Position numbers and translations under genes: made by a program | Shown: positions 1 through 8,961 of the stretch, piece after piece | Layout of the letters: each line of letters begins with the position of its first letter | How positions within the stretch are numbered: the stretch's first letter is position 1 | DNA from: Bacillota bacterium | GTDB taxonomy: Bacteria; Bacillota; Clostridia; Christensenellales; JAEXRW01 | NCBI GenBank assembly: GCA_023454175.1 | Contig: JAEXRW010000030.1 | Location: 37,289 to 101,288 of the forward strand | Direction: 5' to 3' | Length of the DNA: 64,000 nt | Notes under the pieces: generated by a model | What the model was told of the DNA's origin: nothing | What the model saw: the letters and a program-made list of their open reading frames with translations, nothing else | Database searches by the model: none

Positions 1-639
1 CGTAAAATCCGCGGTATCCACCACCTCGGGCCTGCATTCCGGATGCACAAGGACCATGGCGCCGGGGTGGTCTGCCCTAGCCACCTGAATATCTGACACG
101 GTGATCCTGTCGTGCACATTACAGTACCCGGGATGGAAGATGAACGCCTTGTCTTTGACAAAACGGGAAACATAATGCCCGAGATTACGGTCGGGTATAA
201 AAATGATCTCCTTTTCCCGCAGCGACTGGACGATCTTTACCGCATTGGAAGAGGTGCAGCAGATGTCGCTCACGGCTTTCACAGCCGCGCTGGAATTCAC
301 ATAGCAAACCACGGCCGCATTTGGATGCTGCCGCCGCAAGGCCAGTACATCCTCCGGCGTGACCATGTCCGCCATGGGGCAGCCAGCCCTGCGGTTGGGG
401 AGGAGCACCGTCTTATGCGGGTTTAATATCTTCGCGCTTTCGGCCATGAAGAACACGCCGCAAAACACGATGACATCGGCTGACGTCTCCCTGGCTTTGC
501 GGCTGAGATCGAGTGAGTCCCCGACGAAATCCGCCAGATCCTGAATCTCTGGCCGCTGGTACAAATGCCCCAAAATGACTGCGCCGCGCTCCTGACGCAA
601 GGCGTTGATTCTTTCAATGATGTGTATCTGCTCGTCCAA
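1..639 (-). CDS. nadA: Quinolinate synthase NadA, N-terminal part (cut by window edge)
   Basis: NadA is a cytoplasmic 4Fe-4S enzyme that condenses iminoaspartate with dihydroxyacetone phosphate to quinolinate in de novo NAD synthesis. The visible 213 residues show the family landmarks: ILGHLYQRPEIQDLADFVGD near the start, the first cluster cysteine in VFCGVFFMAESAKILNP, the second half-domain motif VCYVNSSAAVKA with DICCTSSNA, IPDRNLGHYV, and the start of the third domain, LVHPECRPEVVDTADFT. The start is a TTG at 637-639, behind a GGAAAGGAT Shine-Dalgarno; no ATG fits the reading frame. The C-terminal third lies beyond the window, so nadB and nadC neighbours cannot be seen. Assignment is secure. 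Confidence 0.95.
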   Translation of the reverse strand, partial: MDEQIHIIERINALRQERGAVILGHLYQRPEIQDLADFVGDSLDLSRKARETSADVIVFCGVFFMAESAKILNPHKTVLLPNRRAGCPMADMVTPEDVLALRRQHPNAAVVCYVNSSAAVKAVSDICCTSSNAVKIVQSLREKEIIFIPDRNLGHYVSRFVKDKAFIFHPGYCNVHDRITVSDIQVARADHPGAMVLVHPECRPEVVDTADFT

Positions 640-843
640 TGAATCTCATCCTTTCCGTATCATAGTGTGCTTTCGGCAAACGGCAAACATCTATCCTGCA
701 CAAGAAAATCCATTGGTAACTCTTAGAATAACACATATGGCGGCATATGGCATATCTTTTTTAAACAACATGCCTGCACCGTTCAGTAAGGCCATACATT
801 CAATGAACCCCCCTTTTTAAACTATAAAGCCGTACTTAAATTA

Positions 844-873
844 TTGCATGAACCAAAAAGGAAATTGTATAAT
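844..873 (+). promoter_or_regulatory. Sigma-A type promoter of the NlpC/P60 gene
   Basis: TTGCAT and TATAAT are separated by 18 nt, and the next gene starts 60 nt downstream. The rest of the 640-932 intergenic stretch shows nothing else recognisable. Confidence 0.55.
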
Positions 874-932
874 GGGTAGAGCAGTTCCTCAGCAACACGA
901 CCACAAAAAATCTACACAACGGACGAGGTACC

Positions 933-2135
933 ATGAGAGACCTGATTCGAAAGATAGGGCAAAGGTTCAGATGCGCCTTCGGCGGCCGTAGGAGCCATTA
1001 TACCGCGAGGTACACCTTCAAATCCACAAAAAGCACCGCCAGGATCGGGAAGGCTTTCCAGCCCAGACGCAGGATGAAGCCCCTCTATATCGTCGCCATC
1101 GCATGTACAGCCGTAGCATGCGCGGTACTCGTCATCGTACTGTCCATCCCGCCAAAGCAGGATAATATCAAACCCCAGGATGCCGCATACATTACTCCCT
1201 CACCATCCCCCACGGAAACGCCTGAAGTCTCCGCGGAACCGGACCTGGATGCGCCTCCGGATCTGGAGAACGGCCTGACGCGCGAGATGCATTCCATCGA
1301 AGTATCCAAGCTGCAAAAAAGGCTGATGGACCTGGACTATATGGAGCCCGACGAACCCACGGACTTTTACGGACCGATAACAGAGCGTGCGGTGTGGCTC
1401 TTTCAACGCAAGCATAAACTCCAGATAGACGGCATCGCGGGCCCCCAAACGCTCAAAACGATCTACGCTGCGGACGCCAAGCATTATACCGTCTATCTAG
1501 AAGACGACGGCCCGGATGTGACGGGAATACAGGACCGGCTGAAAGACCTCGGATACCTCAAGAACAAAGCCACAGGCCATTTCGGGACTTCAACGGCCAG
1601 CGCTGTGAAAGCGTTCCAAAAGCGGAACAGCCTCACGCCCGATGGAAATGTGGGGTCAAACACCCGCGAGGTCCTGTTCTCGGACGATGCCAGAAAAGCC
1701 GCCGCCTCGTCTTCGACCAATAAACCATCCACACCCACCTCCTACAGGAAGGCGGACAAACCGCCGGATGCAAACAAAGCGGCCGAACTCATCGATTTTG
1801 CCAAAATGCAATTGGGGAAAAGGTATGTGCGCGGCGGAAAGGGTCCCGATACGTTTGACTGCTCGGGTTTCGTTTACTACTGCCTGAGTAATACGGGCAC
1901 GAATATCGGCTACAGGACTTCGGCGGGTTGGGCCAAAACATCCTATCCGCGGGTGACAAAAACAAGCGACCTGATGGCAGGGGATATCATCGTGTTCAAC
2001 GGACATGTGGGGATCTGCATGGGAGGCGGGCAGATGATCGACGCTTCCAGCACCCAGGGGGAAGTGAGGATAACGCCCATCACCGGCGGAACGTACTGGC
2101 GAAAGAATTTCCGCTTCGGCGCAAGGATCTTTTAG
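933..2135 (+). CDS. Membrane-anchored NlpC/P60 peptidoglycan hydrolase with two peptidoglycan-binding domains
   Basis: Predicted D,L-endopeptidase that cuts peptidoglycan stem peptides outside the membrane. The 400-residue protein has a basic cytoplasmic tail, one membrane segment at about residues 50-70, a Pro/Thr/Glu-rich linker, two PG_binding_1 domains (about 120-180 and 190-245; LQKRLMDLDYM and IQDRLKDLGYL), and a C-terminal NlpC/P60 domain. The catalytic cysteine is C310 in DTFDCSGFVYYC and the histidine is H358 in NGHVGICMGGGQ. The ATG follows a GAGGT site. It appears monocistronic, with its own promoter; the gene downstream is convergent. The long basic N-terminus before the membrane segment is somewhat unusual. 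Domain assignment is firm; the exact bond cut is inferred from the family. Confidence 0.9.
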   Translation: MRDLIRKIGQRFRCAFGGRRSHYTARYTFKSTKSTARIGKAFQPRRRMKPLYIVAIACTAVACAVLVIVLSIPPKQDNIKPQDAAYITPSPSPTETPEVSAEPDLDAPPDLENGLTREMHSIEVSKLQKRLMDLDYMEPDEPTDFYGPITERAVWLFQRKHKLQIDGIAGPQTLKTIYAADAKHYTVYLEDDGPDVTGIQDRLKDLGYLKNKATGHFGTSTASAVKAFQKRNSLTPDGNVGSNTREVLFSDDARKAAASSSTNKPSTPTSYRKADKPPDANKAAELIDFAKMQLGKRYVRGGKGPDTFDCSGFVYYCLSNTGTNIGYRTSAGWAKTSYPRVTKTSDLMAGDIIVFNGHVGICMGGGQMIDASSTQGEVRITPITGGTYWRKNFRFGARIF

Positions 2136-2183
2136 GCGTGCAGGACATATTAACAAATTTCGTTTTTGTCTGCACACCAAGCG

Positions 2184-3305
2184 TTATGTCACTGGCGGAC
2201 CATGCTCCTTGAGATACTCCGCTATCAAAAGATCCACCATGCGGCCATAGCTTTTTACACCATCCTGCTGCATATTGGCCTTCAAATAGGTATTGTTCAT
2301 GGCAGTAACGGCTTCCTCAGTTGGACCCTTGAAGCCGTCCCAGTATGCACTGTAATCATGCAGGTCTTTTTTCAGCGCATCGGAATACTGCGTGTTCAAT
2401 TCCGAATAAAGGCCCCTGTCCGCATCGTACAGCGCGTTGGAAGCGTACAGGAGAGCCAGCATATCACCCGAGTATTGAAAATCCCTGTCTCCGCTTTCAT
2501 GGCAAATATAATAAGCGATGAAATTGGCCTCATCCTCCCGGGCAAAACCGTGCTGGTGCGCGGCCTCATGGCATGCGCCTGCGAGGAACGTGAGCATGGG
2601 GATATCGATATTCACATTGGCTTCGCCCGTGAAGGGAAAATAGACGCCGAGGATGCCGGAGTAGGACAACCCTTCGGATGCAAGCACCGGTTTTGGCATG
2701 CCGTAGCTGCCGCCGAAGAATTCGTTATTAGTCTCCTGCGCCACTTTCACATACAGTTCCGGTACCTTCTGCATGGCTTCCAGTTTGGTATAGCCGGAGA
2801 TATAAACACCGTCATCCTGCTTCAGATCCCGGCGGAGGGCGTTGGCTTCATCGACAAGAGATCTGCACACAGCATACAGCACTTCTTTTTTGGAAGGTCC
2901 AATATCCAGCTGCATCGAAGCCGCAAGAGGCTGGCGCGCATAATTGAACCCCCAAAGGATGACAAAGGCTGTAAAAACGTTGGCTATGACTGCTATCAAC
3001 GCGACAATGCGGCAGAGAAGACGGATGAACCGCTTGTCCGGACACACGATCAGTTTGATAAACGTATAAATCAGGAATGCGATGACGTACAAACAAAAAC
3101 CGTACAGGAGGAATTCACCCAACGAAAAGGGGAGGATACCCGTAGCGGTACTCAGGCCCTGACTGATGATTTTGAAAAATCCACGTGAATATATGTTTTC
3201 AATAAAACCGGGGACAAGGAACGAAAGACGGTACAGGACGTAAAAAAGAATGGCCGCGCCAATGAAACATGCATGTACAATCAAACGCTTTTTTATTTTC
3301 TCCAT
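2184..3305 (-). CDS. DUF3810-type multi-pass membrane protein with HExxH motif
   Basis: A 373-residue protein with about three hydrophobic segments in the first 130 residues, followed by a soluble domain holding HEAAHQHGFAREDEANFIAY. This is the HExxH zinc-binding motif plus a downstream acidic residue, as seen in DUF3810 proteins, which are putative zinc metallopeptidases of unknown substrate. The start was set at the ATG at 3303-3305 because a GAGGT Shine-Dalgarno lies 4-5 nt upstream; a start five codons earlier has no such site. It is convergent with the NlpC/P60 gene, 48 bp away. Family recognition is by motif and topology; activity is not proven. Confidence 0.75.
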   Translation of the reverse strand: MEKIKKRLIVHACFIGAAILFYVLYRLSFLVPGFIENIYSRGFFKIISQGLSTATGILPFSLGEFLLYGFCLYVIAFLIYTFIKLIVCPDKRFIRLLCRIVALIAVIANVFTAFVILWGFNYARQPLAASMQLDIGPSKKEVLYAVCRSLVDEANALRRDLKQDDGVYISGYTKLEAMQKVPELYVKVAQETNNEFFGGSYGMPKPVLASEGLSYSGILGVYFPFTGEANVNIDIPMLTFLAGACHEAAHQHGFAREDEANFIAYYICHESGDRDFQYSGDMLALLYASNALYDADRGLYSELNTQYSDALKKDLHDYSAYWDGFKGPTEEAVTAMNNTYLKANMQQDGVKSYGRMVDLLIAEYLKEHGPPVT

Positions 3306-3530
3306 AATGACCTCATACAAACAGAGAATATGGATAATCGGAATATAACCGCATGATATTTATATTCAACTTAAAAAGCGCAATCACAAATCAGACATGA
3401 TCATATGTTATTTTGATAGTAGTATAGCACCTTGGCCCCGGAAAGGGTAATGAATTAGCTTACCATTCCGTCCTGATTATGCCTATTCATCAATACGGTG
3501 ATAAATCATCAGGCATACAAAACGTTTTCG

Positions 3531-3558
3531 TTGTACATTCGGAAATACTTGCTATAAT
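3531..3558 (+). promoter_or_regulatory. Promoter of the MFS gene
   Basis: TTGTAC, 16 nt, TATAAT, with the MFS start codon 60 nt downstream. The remainder of the 3306-3618 intergenic region is AT-rich and must also hold the promoter of the divergent DUF3810 gene, but I see no convincing element for that. Confidence 0.5.
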
Positions 3559-3618
3559 GAAACCGTCGATACATCTATTCAGCCATCCGAAACAATACAA
3601 TATATGGGGGGAGCTTTC

Positions 3619-4878
3619 ATGGAGGAGACCACAGGCATCAAGTACAAGGTTTATCCCTACCGCTGGGTCGTGCTGCTTTGCATGATACCCATTATCATAT
3701 CCAGCGAAATTTTCTGGCTCACCTTTGCGCCTATCGCTACCGCTGCGGCGAAGTACTACCAGGTATCCAGTTTGAGCATCGATTTATTCTCAATGTCCTA
3801 TATGTTCATGTATATCGTTTTTACCATCCCGGCATCCTGGATCATCGAAAAATACGGTTTCAAGGTATCGGTCATTATCGGCTCAATCCTGACCGTGGTT
3901 TTCGGTGCAACAAGATTTGTGTTTGCAGAAAATTTTATCATTGTCCTTGTATCCCAATTCCTTTTGGCCGCAGGCCAGCCTTTCCTCGTGAATATATCGA
4001 CGAAGGTTCCGGCCAATTGGTTCCCGCTGAAACAAAGATCGACCGCATCAGGATTACTCGTTATGGCACAATACTTGGGGTTCATTTTGGCTTTCGCCCT
4101 GTCGCCAAGACTATATGATGACATGGGTATGAAGACGCTGCTGGGAATCTATGCAGGAATATCATTAATTTCGGCGCTGCTTGCCATTTTCTTAACCAAA
4201 GAAAAACCTGCAGTCCCCCCCGGACCAGAGGCACCCAAGGAATCCATGAACTTAAAGAATATGGGAAGGCTTTTGGTCAGCAAAAACTTTTCTTTGGTGC
4301 TCATCATCAGTTTTATATCTTTGGGCGTCTTCAATACGATATTGACAGTTATTGAACAATTTTTAAAACCCAAAGGTTTTACTTCCACGCAAGCCGGCGA
4401 TGCAACCACAGCGTTTGTAGTGAGTGGGATCATAGCGGCCGTTGTTTTGCCAATGCTCTCGGATAAGATACGCAGAAGGACACCGCTTTTTGTCATTGCA
4501 ATGCCGATCTTTGTATTGCTGCTCGTCGGGCTGACTTTCTTCACGGATTATATTCTGATTATCACGGTATGCGCACTTTTAGGCTTTCTCATCATGGGGC
4601 TTGGCCCGATACTTTTCCAGCATGGGGCGGAAGTGGCTTATCCGATCCAGGAAGGCGCATCGTTTGGGACGATCATGTTTATGGGCCAGGTTTCCGGGAT
4701 CTTATTCGTTCTCATTTTCCAAATGATATTTGATGCTACCCAGAATTATTTATGGCCGATGGTTTTCCTCCTTGTCCTTGTAGCAATCCAGGTGCCTCTG
4801 GCAGCATTTATGAAAGAATCGAAGATATTGAAAGATAGCAGGGAACAGTGGCTGGCAACCAAGAAGAGCCTGAAGTAG
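3619..4878 (+). CDS. MFS transporter, FLVCR-like
   Basis: A 419-residue major facilitator with about twelve hydrophobic segments and the usual central cytoplasmic loop near residues 190-215. The first half has an N-terminal PYRWVVLLCMIPI entry, an IEKYGFKVS loop between helices 2 and 3, and a VPANWFPLKQRSTASGL stretch; this resembles the eukaryotic FLVCR/DIRC2 group and its bacterial relatives more than the drug-efflux groups. The substrate cannot be deduced. The ATG at 3619 was chosen because GGGGGGAG ends seven bases before it; the upstream ATG lies inside that site. The gene stands alone between a promoter and a strong terminator. Confidence 0.8.
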   Translation: MEETTGIKYKVYPYRWVVLLCMIPIIISSEIFWLTFAPIATAAAKYYQVSSLSIDLFSMSYMFMYIVFTIPASWIIEKYGFKVSVIIGSILTVVFGATRFVFAENFIIVLVSQFLLAAGQPFLVNISTKVPANWFPLKQRSTASGLLVMAQYLGFILAFALSPRLYDDMGMKTLLGIYAGISLISALLAIFLTKEKPAVPPGPEAPKESMNLKNMGRLLVSKNFSLVLIISFISLGVFNTILTVIEQFLKPKGFTSTQAGDATTAFVVSGIIAAVVLPMLSDKIRRRTPLFVIAMPIFVLLLVGLTFFTDYILIITVCALLGFLIMGLGPILFQHGAEVAYPIQEGASFGTIMFMGQVSGILFVLIFQMIFDATQNYLWPMVFLLVLVAIQVPLAAFMKESKILKDSREQWLATKKSLK

Positions 4879-4909
4879 TGTTTAAAGAATGGGGCCGTCA
4901 TTACATTAG

Positions 4910-4938
4910 CCGGGGTGTTAAACATCCCGGTTTTTTTT
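4910..4938 (+). terminator. Rho-independent terminator after the MFS gene
   Basis: Eight-pair stem (CCGGGGTG with CATCCCGG, one G-T pair), 5-nt loop, then eight T. Confidence 0.85.
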
Positions 4939-5035
4939 GAGTATTACCAAATAGCACAAATTACAGATATTCACACAATATTTAACTATCATACCTCTGT
5001 GAACAGAAGGGAAAATATAAGCGGAGGTGCAGGAT

Positions 5036-5653
5036 ATGAAACGGATACTCGTTTTTATATTGATCACATTGCTCATACTATCGGGCAGTGTGTGCAGCGT
5101 TTTTGCAGAAAGCAAGGTCTATATTGTGCAGCCTGGTGATACCATGTGGGCTATCGCCGTAAGGTATGAGATCGGTCTGGATGAATTAAAAAAAGCCAAT
5201 CCCCAGATAAAAAACGCTGCGCTGATTTATGTGGGCCAGAAGATCACGATACCCGAAGCGTCACCGCTGAAATCCCTTGAAACAGAGGTCATCAGACTGG
5301 TGAATGTGGAACGCGGAAAACGTGGACTGGCATTACTGAAAGAAAACTGGGAACTCTCCCGTGTGGCCAGGCTGAAATCCCAGGATATGATCAACAAGGG
5401 GTATTTTTCGCATACGTCTCCCACTTACGGCTCGCCTTTTGCCATGATGGAGGACTTTGGACTGCGTTTTTCTTCTGCAGCAGAGAACATCGCCCAAGGG
5501 CAGCGTACACCGCAGGAGGTCATGAACGCCTGGATGAACTCCGCAGGCCACAAAGCCAACATCCTATCCGGCGCGTATACACAGATCGGCGTGGGGGCTG
5601 CAAAGGCTGCCAACGGTACACTTTACTGGACACAGATGTTCATAAGACCATAG
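5036..5653 (+). CDS. Secreted LysM-CAP domain protein (YkwD/SCP type)
   Basis: A 205-residue secreted protein. A signal peptide covers about residues 1-25 and ends at VFAES. One LysM motif (about 28-75; YIVQPGDTMWAIAVRYEI) should bind peptidoglycan. The C-terminal CAP/SCP domain (about 85-205) shows LVNVERGKRGLALL, SHTSPTYGSPFAMM, AAENIAQGQRTPQEVM and MNSAGHKANILSGAYTQIG, as in YkwD and SafA-associated spore proteins. CAP proteins of bacteria have no agreed biochemical role. The ATG at 5036 is preceded by GGAGGT at 7 nt; an in-frame GTG three codons earlier lies inside that site and was rejected. Confidence 0.88.
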   Translation: MKRILVFILITLLILSGSVCSVFAESKVYIVQPGDTMWAIAVRYEIGLDELKKANPQIKNAALIYVGQKITIPEASPLKSLETEVIRLVNVERGKRGLALLKENWELSRVARLKSQDMINKGYFSHTSPTYGSPFAMMEDFGLRFSSAAENIAQGQRTPQEVMNAWMNSAGHKANILSGAYTQIGVGAAKAANGTLYWTQMFIRP

Positions 5654-5678
5654 AAACATGGGAAGTTTATACCGACAT

Positions 5679-5706
5679 AAAAGGCAGGAAGCAAACCTGC
5701 CTTTTA
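5679..5706. terminator. Bidirectional terminator
   Basis: AAAAGGCAGG and CCTGCCTTTT pair around a 7-nt loop, giving T-runs on both strands. It sits between two convergent genes and can serve both. Confidence 0.8.
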
Positions 5707-5716
5707 TGTATAAGGA

Positions 5717-5923
5717 CTAGTCTGAATAACCACCCTTTACAACTAAATATATCAACGACATAGGTGAAATGAGTGTGGCAACGAAAGTAAGCCATGCGCA
5801 TACCGCATCCCTGGTCAGCGCCGAAATCAATGCAAGTATGGGCCCAAGGATGAACATAATGATCAAAAACGCAAGCAACCCTTTCCGATACTTTTTCAAG
5901 AACCATCCCTCATTCCTATTCAT
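5717..5923 (-). CDS. Small two-helix membrane protein, unknown function
   Basis: A 68-residue reading frame with a basic start (KKYRKG) and two strongly hydrophobic segments at about residues 16-36 and 44-62. The hydrophobic pattern and the shared terminator just downstream favour it over the overlapping 79-residue frame on the same strand. The Shine-Dalgarno in front of the ATG is poor; a TTG eight codons in is an alternative start. No family recognised. Confidence 0.5.
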   Translation of the reverse strand: MNRNEGWFLKKYRKGLLAFLIIMFILGPILALISALTRDAVCAWLTFVATLISPMSLIYLVVKGGYSD

Positions 5924-6004
5924 TTCAACGAATGAATCAAAATAGCGACCAGCACTTATTAAATGATATATATGTAAATTGAAAAATATTAATGGCTTTT
6001 TCTA

Positions 6005-6064
6005 TTTGAGGCTAAATCACATGTGATAGGTCATCTCGCAGAGTCGGTTTTTGTCAGCCTCAAA
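6005..6064. repeat. Long inverted repeat with nested palindrome upstream of capA-like gene
   Basis: TTTGAGGCT (6005-6013) and AGCCTCAAA (6056-6064) are perfect 9-base arms. They enclose the perfect palindrome ATCACATGTGAT (6016-6027) and a T-run. The structure ends 12 bases before the -35 of the next gene. It could be an operator pair, an old terminator or a small structured RNA; the sequence does not decide. Confidence 0.5.
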
Positions 6065-6076
6065 GCCAGGCATAAT

Positions 6077-6105
6077 TTGATAATTTCTGATAATTATGGT
6101 ACTAT
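6077..6105 (+). promoter_or_regulatory. Promoter of the CapA-like gene
   Basis: TTGATA, 17 nt, TACTAT, 45 nt before the start codon. Confidence 0.55.
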
Positions 6106-6150
6106 CGAGTTAAACCTGGGCCGATGTAATATCTGGAGCAAGGAGACATT

Positions 6151-7521
6151 ATGAAAAAGAAAGCGATTACGATCATCCTGTCTGTGGCATTCATTGTCCT
6201 GCTCTGTTTCGCAACGGCATGCACTGAACCACAGGATGTTGCCCAAAACGAAATCATGCCGAACATGGCCAGTACAATACCCGAAGAAACGAGTGGCACC
6301 GCGCCTCCTGTAATGACGGGCTCAGCCCCCCAAGACAACATGAGCAATGTGCCTTCCGTTCCGTCAAGTCCTGCTGCGCAAGACAACCCGCAGGTCACCA
6401 TGCTCTTTACAGGCGATATCATGACGCATCAGTCACAAATCGGAAACCATTATTTCAACGGCCAATATGATTATTCGGGTGACTATGCATATATCAAAGA
6501 TATCGTCTCGAAAGCGGATATTGCATTGGCTAATTTTGAAATGACCCTCCCCGGAAAGCGTCCCTATACAGGCTTTCCGCGCTTCAGGGTACCCGATGCA
6601 ATCGCAGATGCGCTTTACGGAGCGGGTTTTGATATCATGGCCACAGCCAACAACCATATCAGGGATGGAGGCGACGATGCTTTTTTCAGAACCAACCAGG
6701 TCCTGAGAGACAAAGGTTTTACTGTAATTGGCACGAAACAGGAAAGCTCGGGCACAAAGTATGCGGTAATTGAGAAGAACGGAATAAAAATAGGTTTTAT
6801 TAATTTTACTTTTAATGTAAACACGGGAATAACAAGAAGAATAGCACCATGCATAAATTCTGACAGAACCAAAAGCTTTTCAAAAAGCATGAATGCGATA
6901 GCTTCAGAAATAGATGAGGTTAAAAAAGAAGGGGCGGAATTCATCATTCTCGTAATACACTGGGGCACTCAGTATCAGATCAAAAGCAATGCAACACAGG
7001 AAAGGATCGCGCGTAAAGTGTCGGATATGGGTGTGGATCTGATCATCGGCGGACATCCGCATGTACCGCAAAATGTCGGTGAGTACCAATCACCGGTAAG
7101 CGGCAAGAAAACTCTGATATTCTACTCCCTTGGAAATACCATCGCCAATATGGGCTATGGATTTGGACCCGGGCATGGATATACCGAAACAGGAACACTG
7201 GCGCTGGTCAAGCTCAGGAGGCAGCAGGATGGAGGTGTTGCCATCGACGATTCCGGCTATATCACAACGTATCTGAACAAGTCGATGTGCACCTACAAAT
7301 ACGATGATGCCAAAGGAAGGGCCCGTACAATAAAATACAGGGCATACGATATCGTCCCTGCCGCCCTGGCAATCCAAAACCCCAATAATTATAGGGGGAT
7401 CACCAAAGCATCATTGAGATATTTCCATGATGGCTTATCAAACGCGCAAAATACACTGGGCAAATATGCTGACAACTTGAAATCGTTTAAATTTCAGGAA
7501 TATTCGGATTATCCATGGTAG
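6151..7521 (+). CDS. CapA-family (PGA_cap) metallophosphatase-like lipoprotein
   Basis: A 456-residue lipoprotein with signal peptide and lipobox FATAC (Cys at about residue 24), then an acidic low-complexity linker to about residue 85 and a PGA_cap domain. Recognised motifs are MLFTGDIMTHQSQ, ALANFEMTLPG, ATANNHIRDGGDD, ILVIHWGTQYQ and DLIIGGHPHVPQNV; these are the metal-ligand motifs of the calcineurin-like fold used by CapA/PgsA proteins. In Bacillus the family takes part in poly-gamma-glutamate export. No capB or capC homologue is nearby, so a capsule role is not supported here. The ATG follows AAGGAG. Confidence 0.87.
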   Translation: MKKKAITIILSVAFIVLLCFATACTEPQDVAQNEIMPNMASTIPEETSGTAPPVMTGSAPQDNMSNVPSVPSSPAAQDNPQVTMLFTGDIMTHQSQIGNHYFNGQYDYSGDYAYIKDIVSKADIALANFEMTLPGKRPYTGFPRFRVPDAIADALYGAGFDIMATANNHIRDGGDDAFFRTNQVLRDKGFTVIGTKQESSGTKYAVIEKNGIKIGFINFTFNVNTGITRRIAPCINSDRTKSFSKSMNAIASEIDEVKKEGAEFIILVIHWGTQYQIKSNATQERIARKVSDMGVDLIIGGHPHVPQNVGEYQSPVSGKKTLIFYSLGNTIANMGYGFGPGHGYTETGTLALVKLRRQQDGGVAIDDSGYITTYLNKSMCTYKYDDAKGRARTIKYRAYDIVPAALAIQNPNNYRGITKASLRYFHDGLSNAQNTLGKYADNLKSFKFQEYSDYPW

Positions 7522-7709
7522 AAACGCCGCCAAAGGGTAAAAGGCTGCAAAGCGCCTTAGTACCAAAGAAAGATAAATACCTGTATTAGGATAAGAATAT
7601 AGGGAGGGTCCTTGATATATCAATAATGAAATCATATTCAACAGAGACGAGACTAAACGCAAAATAAAAACATTTAGTACTACAATTATGAACAATGCCG
7701 CCTCACATA

Positions 7710-7741
7710 AAACAGACACCTTTTATATTCGATGTCTGTTT
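7710..7741. terminator. Possible terminator or inverted repeat in the 7522-7818 gap
   Basis: AAACAGACA and TGTCTGTTT pair around a 14-nt loop. The T-run is weak. It lies between the convergent CapA-like and SDR genes; the rest of this 297-base gap shows no gene. Confidence 0.4.
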
Positions 7742-7818
7742 ACTTAATCTTTAGATATCATACGAAAGAGCCAATTTTTTTCTACTTTGGGTTTAATCAA
7801 AAAGCCATTTTCCCTTAT

Positions 7819-8679
7819 TTATTTTACCCTAAGCGCAATTTCATCTGATTCGACCTCTGTGCCTTGTCCAACATCACATGGAGGCTTGTCCATCTTTTTA
7901 TATGTGGCGATCCAACGACGCCTGATTGTTCTGGCTGCAAATCCGGAAGTAAACAAACCCCCGAGCACTCTTAAGACACGATTGAAAAAACCTGGGATAT
8001 AGAGTGAACGTCCTGCGAGCGTTTTGTCAACCGTTCTTCTTGCAATAAAACCAACATCCTTGGTAGTAATTACACCGATAATCCCTTGGGACTTGATGGA
8101 TTCCACCATTTCAGGAGTCGTAGGCATACCCGCAGGGCAAAGAACAGTCACCGTTCCGCCCGATGATTTCAGTTCCTCCTTCAACGCCCTGAAAAAATCA
8201 AGCAGGAACCTCTTTGAGGCAGCATACATGGCCTTGAAAGGCATGGGATAAAAAGCCGCCAGGCTTGAAACAGTGATAATACGGAAAGGGATTTCGCAGT
8301 CTCTGTGGTCCAACAATCCACGTGTAATATCCAGTGTGCCTTCTATATTTACTCTCAATAATGTACGGAGCTGCAAACGATCTCTATCGGTAAACCTGCC
8401 TTCATAATCCAAACCGGCAACATTGATAAGAAACCAAAAAGATAAGCCTAATGTTTGGATATATTCAAACAAATCCTCTCTGGATGAAGAATGGGAATAG
8501 TCACAAGGGCAAGATACAACCTCAATGGCGTAATCACTTTTTAATGAACATGAGAGGGTATTTAATGCTGTCTGTGAAATATCCGTAATAAACAAATCCC
8601 AACCTCGGGAGGCGCATTCATAACAAAACGCTTTTCCAAGACCACCGCAGGCTCCGGAAATAAAAACATATGACTTCAT
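7819..8679 (-). CDS. SDR-family NAD(P)-dependent oxidoreductase
   Basis: A 286-residue short-chain dehydrogenase of the classical type. The cofactor motif GACGGLGKAF (about residues 9-18), an NVAGLDYEG motif (about 90), the catalytic serine in TVSSLAA, and the YAASK Tyr/Lys pair (about 160-164) are all present, so it should be active. The C-terminal extension after the fold carries a hydrophobic patch and basic residues (FTSGFAARTIRRRW), as in membrane-associated DltE-like or SDR-C members. The ATG follows GAGGGA. The substrate is unknown. Confidence 0.85.
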   Translation of the reverse strand: MKSYVFISGACGGLGKAFCYECASRGWDLFITDISQTALNTLSCSLKSDYAIEVVSCPCDYSHSSSREDLFEYIQTLGLSFWFLINVAGLDYEGRFTDRDRLQLRTLLRVNIEGTLDITRGLLDHRDCEIPFRIITVSSLAAFYPMPFKAMYAASKRFLLDFFRALKEELKSSGGTVTVLCPAGMPTTPEMVESIKSQGIIGVITTKDVGFIARRTVDKTLAGRSLYIPGFFNRVLRVLGGLFTSGFAARTIRRRWIATYKKMDKPPCDVGQGTEVESDEIALRVK

Positions 8680-8961
8680 TGGAAATCCCTCATATCAGTT
8701 GTATAGGGCTATTATATCATCACAAGAATTAAATATGTAGCACTATTCTTACATTCATAATTATTACAAAGTGTGATTACTACGTTTTGATAAGATTCAA
8801 CAGGCAAGAATAATAAGCAAGTTTTACATAAAATAATACAAGGGAATCTTTTAACACCATAAAATATGTGATATTATAGTAAATATAAACGATTAATACT
8901 ATAATATGCAAATAATCATAATACTATTTCAATAACCAAACTGAATAACGGGGTGTCAGCA

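Noticed and set aside
5667..5906. A 79-codon frame overlapping the small membrane protein on the same strand
   Set aside because: Composition (many Cys, His, Phe) looks random and it runs through the terminator, whereas the overlapping frame has two clean membrane segments.
6151..7521. CapA-like protein as evidence for a poly-gamma-glutamate capsule operon
   Set aside because: No capB, capC or capE genes adjoin; the gene stands alone with its own promoter.
7520..7575. A GCTGCAAAGCGCCTTAG stretch just after the CapA-like stop that recalls the core of c-di-GMP-I riboswitches
   Set aside because: The second helix with its tetraloop is missing, the spacing is wrong and no expression platform leads into a plus-strand gene.
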